From positions 1-6,470 of the forward strand of contig JARYLH010000081.1 of NCBI GenBank assembly GCA_029907755.1: DNA of 6,470 nt, in the 5' to 3' direction. Shown here piece after piece: positions 1-4,680 of this stretch. The translations under genes and the position numbers were made by a program. The stretch is from Candidatus Methanosuratincola sp. (GTDB lineage Archaea > Thermoproteota > Methanomethylicia > Methanomethylicales > Methanomethylicaceae). Position 1 is the first letter of the stretch. Each line of letters opens with the position of its first letter. The notes under the pieces were generated by a model. The model saw only the letters and a list, made by a program, of their open reading frames with translations. It was not told where the DNA came from and did not search any database.

Positions 1-530
1 GTCTGGTAAGCCTCCTCAATAGGCATCCTCAGCGGCAGGTACATCTCCTTGGTCGTAGGAGAACCATCGAACTTGTACCCCTCGGGGATAGATCCGCTCT
101 CGACAGGGTTTGGCCACTCATGGGGCAGGAACTGGTGACGCGGGTCCGGCATCCCGGATGGCTTGACCCCCAGCAGCTCTTTCATCTCCCTCTCTGCCCA
201 AGTCGCCTGCCAAGTGATGTTTGCAATCGAAGGGAATTCAGGGCTGTCCTTGTCGACCAGCGCCTTGACCACAACAACAAGCCTGTCCTTCAACTTGGAG
301 AAGTCGTATATGTGGAGAACCTCGAAGCCCTTCAGCTCCAGATCGACCGCTGTCGCATGAATGAGCCTCGCCTCGAACTTCTTCACAAAGAGCTCTGCTA
401 CCTTGGCGAGATCACCAGGATTGACCTTAACAACCACCCGGTTCTCCCTCAGCGGCACGTATTCCAGCCCGTCTGGGTATATCTCCTTTCTGACGTACTC
501 AGCAATATCCGGAGTGCTCCCGAACTTCAA
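1..530 (-). CDS. NuoC-like (30 kDa) subunit of a Complex I / group 4 hydrogenase-type complex, 3' end cut by window
   Basis: The frame is open from TTG at 530 to the window edge, giving 176 visible codons. It was found by translating the minus strand by hand, since the gene has no stop in the window. Residues about 101-139 carry the family signature: SIANITWQATWAEREMKELL, then a G-containing turn and PDPR followed by an HEWP segment. This is the ERE...G...PDPR pattern of NuoC, EchD and the N-terminal half of HycE. In the family this subunit lies in the peripheral arm and contacts the NuoD-like large subunit. The TTG start is supported by GGAGGGG at 537-543, six nt upstream, the same spacing as for mtaB and the HdrB-like gene. 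TTG directly follows the TGA of the HdrB-like gene and is in the same frame. Whether the protein ends soon or is fused to NuoD, as in HycE, cannot be seen. The family call is firm; the physiological complex is inferred. Confidence 0.85.
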   Translation of the reverse strand, partial: MKFGSTPDIAEYVRKEIYPDGLEYVPLRENRVVVKVNPGDLAKVAELFVKKFEARLIHATAVDLELKGFEVLHIYDFSKLKDRLVVVVKALVDKDSPEFPSIANITWQATWAEREMKELLGVKPSGMPDPRHQFLPHEWPNPVESGSIPEGYKFDGSPTTKEMYLPLRMPIEEAYQ

Positions 531-1430
531 TCATTTCCCCTCCTTGAGTTTCTGTATGAGCTTAGTTGGAGGTATGGGACGGCAGTACATCATGCCAAAG
601 TCCTCCGGCTTGTACCCGAAGGAGAGTGCGAGGAGCTCTGAGAAGTGCACGATCGGGGTTTCGAAAGCAATGCCCCTCTCGTCCTTGTAGACTTTCACAG
701 CCCTCTCGAACTGGTCGTAGCACCCTGAGCAGATCAGCGCATATGCGTCTATATCCAATTCTTTAGCAGTCTGCATCTTAACGCCTATCCTCTCGAAGAT
801 TGAGGTCTTCGGATCCGCGAAATACAGCAGGAGCCCGCAGCAGGTCTTGTCGTAGGGCGTGTCGACTATTGTAGCGCCCGTTGCGCGCATTATCTCGTCG
901 AAGTACATTGGGAACCGCTCGTCGTGCTTCCTTGCATGACAGCCTATGTGCCGCATTATCCTAATATTTAGCGGCTTGACCACATTTTCCTTTATCTTCT
1001 CGATCCCGACATCCTCGTAGAGCACCTGGAGGAAGTGCTTCACATCCGTGCTGAGCGTGACCTTCAGCCCCGCCTTCTCCAGGTTCCTGTTGACCATCTC
1101 GAGCTTCTCTGGCTCTTCCTTGAGCTCCTGGAGGCACTCCCAGTGCGATATGTAGCAACCATTGCAGGAGTCCACTATCACTATATTCTGCTTCTCAGCG
1201 GTTGCCAGGTTCTGGCTCGTCAGCGTCAGCCACCAGTCGGGGTTTATGGCTTTCCATACGCCGGGGCGCACGCAGCAGACGCTTTCCTTCATGTAATCAA
1301 AATCGAGCCCGAGATGTTTCGAAACCAAGAACGTAGCCTTTTCCGCCCAAGGCATCTTAGCGGGCATCACGCAGCCCAAGAAATAGCCGTATTTTGTTCC
1401 AGTTGAACCCGATGACGCTTTTGTACCCAT
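531..1430 (-). CDS. hdrB: HdrB-like protein with two CCG domains (heterodisulfide reductase subunit B family)
   Basis: The protein has 299 residues, the usual length of HdrB. Both CCG motifs are complete: C20-X31-C52C53-X35-C89-X2-C92 and C164-X32-C197C198-X35-C234-X2-C237. In methanogen HdrB these ten cysteines bind two noncubane [4Fe-4S] clusters that reduce CoM-S-S-CoB. The N-terminal YGYFLGC and the CNGC segment are typical of HdrB, although HdrD, TfrB, SdhE and LutA also carry CCG pairs. The start is ATG 1430, chosen because GAGGTGG (1437-1443) lies six nt upstream; an in-frame TTG at 1445 would place the start inside that site. No membrane segment is seen. It sits after an HdrC-like fragment and before a NuoC-like gene, not next to hdrA, which suggests docking to a membrane complex. 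The exact substrate is inferred; a different disulfide or quinone-linked reaction is possible. Confidence 0.85.
   Translation of the reverse strand: MGTKASSGSTGTKYGYFLGCVMPAKMPWAEKATFLVSKHLGLDFDYMKESVCCVRPGVWKAINPDWWLTLTSQNLATAEKQNIVIVDSCNGCYISHWECLQELKEEPEKLEMVNRNLEKAGLKVTLSTDVKHFLQVLYEDVGIEKIKENVVKPLNIRIMRHIGCHARKHDERFPMYFDEIMRATGATIVDTPYDKTCCGLLLYFADPKTSIFERIGVKMQTAKELDIDAYALICSGCYDQFERAVKVYKDERGIAFETPIVHFSELLALSFGYKPEDFGMMYCRPIPPTKLIQKLKEGK
537..543 (-). promoter_or_regulatory. Ribosome binding site for the TTG start of the NuoC-like gene
   Basis: On the minus strand this reads GGAGGGG, ending six nt before TTG 530. It lies within the last codons of the HdrB-like gene, so translation of the two genes is probably coupled. 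It is the main support for a non-ATG start here; the overlapping ATG at 534 leads to a stop after 11 codons. Confidence 0.65.
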
Positions 1431-1441
1431 GTGCAACCACC

Positions 1442-1792
1442 TCAATATTTGAAGAAACCCTTCTTCTTGTCGAAACCAAGCTCTTTCATTATCCCCGACT
1501 CCTCCAAGATCTTCCGCTTCCTCTCCAGGGCTTCCTTGAAAGTATGGGCGGTCGGGGGCTTCTCCAGCCCGCAGAGCGCCCGGTCCTGCTCGACATCGTC
1601 CCCAACGTAGTAGACTAAGCCCACTTCGAAATCCCTCTTCAAGGATGCCTTTGCTATGTCCGGTGCCGCAGGCCTGAATTGCTTCCTAAGGGGGTACTTC
1701 TTTGCTTCCTCATCCTGCTTGTGCTCAGTTACCTTGAGCCCCGCTTCGAGCAGCCTCTCCCAGCTCTTGATTCGATCAGCATCGCCAGACAT
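1442..1792 (-). CDS. Small protein resembling the C-terminal part of HdrC, lacking its [4Fe-4S] domain
   Basis: The product is a soluble protein of 116 residues with a single cysteine (C74). No CxxCxxC motif, signal peptide or membrane segment is visible. Residues about 52-108 resemble the C-terminal tail of HdrC as I remember it: a G-[VL]-x-Y-V-x-D-D-V segment, then R-x-x-x-G-L-x-x-PPT-x-H (71-83) and a helical EALERKRKILEESG stretch (87-100). HdrC normally has about 185 residues with two [4Fe-4S] motifs ahead of this tail; here that half is absent and the N-terminus is a short charged stretch. The position directly before hdrB matches the usual hdrCB order, and the preceding gene encodes a four-cluster ferredoxin that could supply the missing clusters. 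ATG 1792 is preferred over the adjacent ATG 1795 because GGAGTGG lies six nt upstream of it. The HdrC link is from memory of the family, not an alignment. Confidence 0.6.
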   Translation of the reverse strand: MSGDADRIKSWERLLEAGLKVTEHKQDEEAKKYPLRKQFRPAAPDIAKASLKRDFEVGLVYYVGDDVEQDRALCGLEKPPTAHTFKEALERKRKILEESGIMKELGFDKKKGFFKY

Positions 1793-2319
1793 CATTTACC
1801 ACTCCTCAATTTATTGACGTACTCAAACGCTTCCTTCCTCGGGAGCAGCCTCAGCGCATTTGAGCTGCACATCTGGACGCACATGGGCCAATCCCCATCG
1901 CAGAAGTCGCATTTGACATAGACCTTCCTCTCCTCGTCAAGCCTTGGGATCCCGATCGGGCAGGCTTGGTTGCATGTCCCGCACCCAACGCAGAGCAGCG
2001 GGGAGATTCGGACGATCCCCTTCTCGTCCTTGTAAATTGCCTCCTTCGGGCATGAGGCAAGGCACATTGGGAAGACGCAGTGCGAACAGTTTGCGTTAAC
2101 ATACCGCCCCTTGTTGATCGGGTCCTCGAAGACGTAGAGGAGGCCGTACCGCTTGTCAAATGTCCTGAAGTGCTTGTATGCGCACCCGATCATGCACTGA
2201 CCGCATCCCGTGCACTTGGTCGGATCATGGATAACCACAAGATCCGTGACCTTCTCCTTGGTGCCTGGCACGGGGATGGGCTCTTTAAGCTTCTTTTGGG
2301 GAGCCACTATGTATGACAT
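1792..2319 (-). CDS. HycB/DmsB-type electron-transfer protein with four [4Fe-4S] motifs
   Basis: The product has 175 residues with sixteen cysteines in four groups: C36/C39/C42/C46, C78/C81/C86/C90, C110/C113/C116/C120 and C137/C140/C147/C151. The order and the spaced second and fourth groups (CSHCVFPMC, CDFCDGDWPMC) are those of the HycB, HyfA, DmsB and HybA family, where four cubane clusters form a wire between a catalytic subunit and a partner. In formate hydrogenlyase HycB links formate dehydrogenase to the membrane hydrogenase. Here the neighbours are an antiporter-like subunit on one side and HdrC/HdrB-like proteins on the other, so a wire between the Complex I-like module and the Hdr-like module is the natural inference. 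No Tat or Sec signal is seen, so it should act in the cytoplasm. Two consecutive ATGs occur; ATG 2319 is preferred because AGGTG lies seven nt upstream. Its A overlaps the last base of the preceding TGA. Confidence 0.88.
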   Translation of the reverse strand: MSYIVAPQKKLKEPIPVPGTKEKVTDLVVIHDPTKCTGCGQCMIGCAYKHFRTFDKRYGLLYVFEDPINKGRYVNANCSHCVFPMCLASCPKEAIYKDEKGIVRISPLLCVGCGTCNQACPIGIPRLDEERKVYVKCDFCDGDWPMCVQMCSSNALRLLPRKEAFEYVNKLRSGK

Positions 2320-3875
2320 CATGCAACACCTACCCACGGTTCTGAAATTGTCCTGGCAGCCACGCTGAACCACTCCTCGAATTGGTGGTAGTATCCCTCG
2401 AGGGCGATCCCATTCGCGCCCAGGAGCACTATAATGCCCAAGGCGACGATGCAAATTGCAAGCACCACCCCAGGGATCCGGAGGGTGGCGCGGCTGTGCA
2501 CCTTATCGATGTACTCTACCTTAGCCCTCGGCCTTCCTGCAACTATTGATCTGAGCGAGTACAGGGTGGTGAAGAAAATGAACAGTGCGGCCGTAATGAT
2601 GACCGCGGTGATCTCCATGCCGATGTGCCCCCGGGTGAACTCCAAGAAGGTATTGTACCCAAGTGTGCCCGGTATCAGCGAGAGGGAGAATCCCCCAATG
2701 AGGTATGTAAGGCCGTTCACGCCTACCTTGCTCCCCAGCCCTTTGAGCAGCGAGAGATCCGCGGTCCGGCTGGTCTCGATTACGAAGCCGCTGTCAAAGA
2801 AGAGGAGGGCCTTCGCGAGACCGTGGTTCAGGAAATGCAGGAGTATGCCTGCAAAGAAGAGGGGCGACAGGGCAGGCGCCATCAAAGCCAGACCTATCAG
2901 TATGTAAAAGACCCCGACTTCGGAGGAGGTCGAGAATGCCCAGATCCTCTTTATTCCCCTAATATTCACCGGGCTCACATGGAACCTCGAGTACTTGCTA
3001 CCGTAGGTTGCCTCGACCGCAGCCAGCAATGCACCAACTATGACGCTCAGAGCGCCTAGCGCGACCAAGGACAGGCCAAGTTCGTAGCTCACTGGCGATA
3101 TTACGCCGATTATCCTGCTGGCTGCAAATGCAGCTATCTGCACCATGACACCGCTGAGTATCGCACTAACTGGGGTGGGGGCTTCGCTGTGCGCAGCCGG
3201 CAGCCATAAAAGACCAAACGGAAATATCCCGACTTTGATGCTGAATCCGATCGCATAGAGGGCGGAGAGCAGGACGAGATCGCTGTTAGCAACGCCGGAG
3301 AATGCAGACTGATCCAGCAAAAAGGTGCCGGTAAGAGAGTTCTGATAGAGTATGCCGACCAGTATCGTCACCGCACCGATGACACTCAGTACGAAGAACC
3401 GGACTGCCGCCTTGGTTGCGCTCCTTCTCTTTGTGAACAGGATCAGTACGCCGCCTGCTATTGTGCTGGCCTCAAATGCAACATAGATAATCAGGATATT
3501 GAATGAGACGGCCATAAGAACAAGGGTCGCAATGAAGAACGAGTAGAGCGCATAGAAGGGTGCTAAGATCTTCTCATCCTCGAAATACCTATAGCTATAG
3601 ATCGCGCCCAGAAAGCCCAAGGCAAGTGTAACTTCCACAATGAATGCCGATGCGGCATTGAAGATTATGCCCTGGGTGTTCGGATAATACAGCGCCGCAC
3701 CTTCCTGGACACCCATCAGGAGCCAAGAGTTCAATGCCAGCGCAACCAAGAAAAACAGGCTAGCGGACGCGGCCAGCCCTTTCCCTTTTCTGAACGCCAA
3801 GGGTGAAATTATGCCTCCCAACACTATCAACATCGGGACGGCAATAGTCAGTACAGACTCTGCTGCTGCGGTCAT
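2319..3875 (-). CDS. NuoM/HyfF/MrpD-like antiporter-type membrane subunit
   Basis: This is a 518-residue, very hydrophobic protein with about 13-14 membrane segments by eye, the expected size for NuoM, HyfF or MrpD. Conserved landmarks of the proton/sodium channel family are present: E135 in YVAFEAST (the TM5 glutamate), K214 in FSIKVGIFPF (the TM7 lysine), the WLPAAHSEAPTPVSAILSGV segment (224-243), IKRIWAFSTSSEVG (308-321) and HGLAKALLFF with K355. The TM8 position that is usually lysine in the SGVMxK motif is Q246. In the family these subunits couple electron transfer in the peripheral arm to ion pumping. The start ATG 3875 has GGTGG seven nt upstream and overlaps the preceding TGA by four bases (ATGA). 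Membrane-bound ion translocation is well supported by family; the ion and the electron donor are unknown. Confidence 0.88.
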   Translation of the reverse strand: MTAAAESVLTIAVPMLIVLGGIISPLAFRKGKGLAASASLFFLVALALNSWLLMGVQEGAALYYPNTQGIIFNAASAFIVEVTLALGFLGAIYSYRYFEDEKILAPFYALYSFFIATLVLMAVSFNILIIYVAFEASTIAGGVLILFTKRRSATKAAVRFFVLSVIGAVTILVGILYQNSLTGTFLLDQSAFSGVANSDLVLLSALYAIGFSIKVGIFPFGLLWLPAAHSEAPTPVSAILSGVMVQIAAFAASRIIGVISPVSYELGLSLVALGALSVIVGALLAAVEATYGSKYSRFHVSPVNIRGIKRIWAFSTSSEVGVFYILIGLALMAPALSPLFFAGILLHFLNHGLAKALLFFDSGFVIETSRTADLSLLKGLGSKVGVNGLTYLIGGFSLSLIPGTLGYNTFLEFTRGHIGMEITAVIITAALFIFFTTLYSLRSIVAGRPRAKVEYIDKVHSRATLRIPGVVLAICIVALGIIVLLGANGIALEGYYHQFEEWFSVAARTISEPWVGVA

Positions 3876-4237
3876 GTCTTTTCCACCTTCATTGTTGATT
3901 TGTCATAATACTCATCCCAATTGGTATCGTAAGGCACGTTCAGTAGCGGCACATTAGGCCTGTAGACGCTCGAGTCGCTGACATACGGCTCCTTAGCCAA
4001 GCCGCAATAAAACAGGGAACCTGCCTTAATACGATCTGGGAAATAGGCGGGTATGAAGCTCAAGAGAAGAATGAAGAACATTGAGACTGAGGTGATTTCT
4101 ACAAACGCCAACAACAATATGAAATTGAAGGCTATGGATGCGGCAATACAACCAGCTATGCCTATAATCATAAAAGTCAGTGCAATAAGCAAAGAAACCT
4201 TTTCAGAGGGCATCGATCCACGACTATCTTTTTGCAC
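3872..4237 (-). CDS. Small membrane protein, NuoK/MrpC/HyfE-like, with a soluble C-terminal tail
   Basis: This is the first gene of the minus-strand operon. From GTG 4237 it has 121 residues; from ATG 4213 it has 113. GTG is favoured by GGGGGG (4244-4249) six nt upstream, while ATG has only a weak GTGG site at four nt. Counting from ATG, there are two membrane helices (about 7-27 and 31-56). The second carries E39 in the LLLAFVEITSVSMFF segment, which resembles the second helix of NuoK and MrpC, where a buried glutamate takes part in proton transfer. The expected third helix is missing; residues 57-113 form a polar tail rich in Y, P and D. The neighbour is the NuoM-like gene, with a four-base ATGA overlap. 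The NuoK-type assignment is an inference from topology, the glutamate and position; an unrelated accessory subunit remains possible. Confidence 0.6.
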   Translation of the reverse strand: MQKDSRGSMPSEKVSLLIALTFMIIGIAGCIAASIAFNFILLLAFVEITSVSMFFILLLSFIPAYFPDRIKAGSLFYCGLAKEPYVSDSSVYRPNVPLLNVPYDTNWDEYYDKSTMKVEKT

Positions 4238-4285
4238 ATCAGACCCCCCAAAAAACAACTACAATTAGTATTACTGCGGTTTACC

Positions 4286-4293
4286 TATATAAA
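4286..4293 (-). promoter_or_regulatory. Putative TATA box of the minus-strand operon
   Basis: On the minus strand this reads TTTATATA, close to the archaeal TATA consensus, preceded by AGGTGAA, which could act as a BRE. Archaeal transcription usually begins about 25 bases downstream, which would fall near 4264. That would give a leader of about 27 nt to GTG 4237 or about 50 nt to ATG 4213. No other equally good box was noticed between here and the first gene. The assignment rests on sequence match and spacing only. Confidence 0.5.
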
Positions 4294-4300
4294 TTCACCT

Positions 4301-4310
4301 AAAGTGTACA
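4301..4310 (+). repeat. Direct repeat copy 1, AAAGTGTACA
   Basis: This 10-mer contains the palindrome TGTACA and lies eight bases upstream (in the minus-strand sense) of the minus-strand TATA candidate. An identical copy in the same orientation occurs at 4507-4516. The location beside a promoter suggests a shared operator for the divergent units, but a chance repeat in AT-rich DNA is not excluded. Confidence 0.35.
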
Positions 4311-4469
4311 TAGTATTACAATATTATATTATAGAATTATGGGGTGCGTGTTATTGGGCATTTATTAAAGAGAATTTTATCGATCCAAAGCTGGGCAATT
4401 TGGCAAACTCAAAAAAAGGCAAAGTCGAAGCGAACGGTAGCCGTAAAGCCCCTTAATCGAGCATATGGA

Positions 4470-4480
4470 TGGATTATCCA
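4470..4480. repeat. Inverted repeat TGGAT-T-ATCCA in the divergent spacer
   Basis: A perfect 5-1-5 inverted repeat near the middle of the spacer, just past the GC-richer patch. A symmetric site of this size is compatible with a dimeric DNA-binding regulator acting on one or both divergent promoters, but no regulator gene is visible nearby. Function is unproven. Confidence 0.3.
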
Positions 4481-4506
4481 ACCGTTTATTTTTTCAATGG
4501 TGTTAA

Positions 4507-4516
4507 AAAGTGTACA
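4507..4516 (+). repeat. Direct repeat copy 2, AAAGTGTACA
   Basis: Identical to the copy at 4301-4310 and followed within a few bases by the TATA-like AAATATAA (about 4520-4527) on the mtaBC side. The pair would allow one regulator to bind near both divergent promoters. Confidence 0.35.
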
Positions 4517-4557
4517 AACAAATATAACATTTTTGAACGAAAATTATGATATTTTCC

Positions 4558-4568
4558 GGTTTAAAACC
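4558..4568. repeat. Inverted repeat GGTTT-A-AAACC upstream of mtaB
   Basis: A perfect 5-1-5 inverted repeat whose centre, TTTAAAA, could itself be a TATA box. It lies about 113 bases before the mtaB start. It could be an operator for a dimeric regulator, a promoter core, or chance in AT-rich DNA. A second 5-1-5 repeat of different sequence lies at 4470-4480. Confidence 0.3.
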
Positions 4569-4603
4569 TCATATAACATAGTTATCTCCTTAAGTTATTA
4601 AGC

Positions 4604-4613
4604 AAATATAATA
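4604..4613 (+). promoter_or_regulatory. Candidate TATA element for mtaBC
   Basis: AAATATAATA lies about 70 bases before the mtaB start and would place transcription initiation near 4633, with a leader of about 48 nt. The purine-rich BRE expected just upstream is not clear. Competing candidates are TTTAAAA within 4558-4568, AAATATAA near 4520-4527 and TTAATAA at 4642-4648; the last would leave almost no leader. The AT-rich background makes the choice weak. Confidence 0.3.
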
Positions 4614-4667
4614 CTTTACCTCATAAAATTAAGAAAAGCACTTAATAACGTTCCCTGTTGAATATAT

Positions 4668-4674
4668 GGTGGGG
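4668..4674 (+). promoter_or_regulatory. Ribosome binding site that decides the mtaB start
   Basis: GGTGGGG lies six nt before ATG 4681. It overlaps the last base of another in-frame ATG at 4666, which would therefore lack a usable site. The choice of 4681 is confirmed independently: with this start the zinc ligands fall exactly at the residue numbers known from Methanosarcina barkeri MtaB. Confidence 0.75.
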
Positions 4675-4680
4675 AAAAAT

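Larger units (their letters stand above)
4238..4680. other. Divergent intergenic region between the Hdr/Complex I-like operon and mtaBC
   Basis: About 440 bases with no convincing gene. Most of it is clearly more AT-rich than the flanking genes, with a more GC-rich patch at about 4381-4465. It must hold the promoters of both divergent transcription units. Visible elements are a TATA-like box for the minus strand, several TATA-like candidates for the plus strand, two 11-bp inverted repeats with 5-1-5 geometry, a repeated 10-mer with a palindromic core, and adjacent C6 and A6 tracts at 4244-4255. Open frames here (for example 4344-4601 on the plus strand) have AT-driven composition, no ribosome binding site noted and no recognisable domain. 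No tRNA or CRISPR repeat was seen. Confidence 0.8.

Noticed and set aside
502..534. ATG at 534 overlapping the HdrB-like stop (ATGA) as the start of the next gene
   Set aside because: It reads only 11 codons before a stop. The NuoC-like frame is a different one and starts at TTG 530.
120..690. Plus-strand open frames of 109-173 codons at 120-641 and 361-690
   Set aside because: They lie opposite the NuoC-like gene and the end of the HdrB-like gene. The minus-strand frame carries a clear family signature and ribosome binding site, while these frames show no domain and overlap each other.
1431..1445. TTG at 1445 as the start of the HdrB-like gene
   Set aside because: The ribosome binding site GAGGTGG would lie inside the coding region. 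ATG 1430 has the site six nt upstream and gives the usual HdrB N-terminus.
2320..2454. Extending the four-cluster ferredoxin upstream to 2454
   Set aside because: The extra 44 residues lie inside the end of the NuoM-like gene and do not resemble the HycB/DmsB family. ATG 2319/2322 has a ribosome binding site and typical stop-start overlap.
4371..4465. tRNA gene or c-di-GMP (GEMM-like) riboswitch in the spacer
   Set aside because: TCGATCC recalls a T-loop and GGCAAAC...GGTAGCCG recalls fragments of the GEMM consensus, but no cloverleaf stems or full GEMM helices form. I keep only the weaker statement that the patch could be structured.
4232..4601. Plus-strand open frames at 4232-4456 and 4344-4601 in the spacer
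   Set aside because: Composition follows the AT-rich DNA, no ribosome binding site or recognisable domain is seen, and the first overlaps the start of the NuoK-like gene on the other strand.
4666..4680. ATG 4666 as the mtaB start
   Set aside because: It overlaps the GGTGGGG site that serves ATG 4681, and the five extra residues would shift the zinc ligands away from the known positions 164, 220 and 269.
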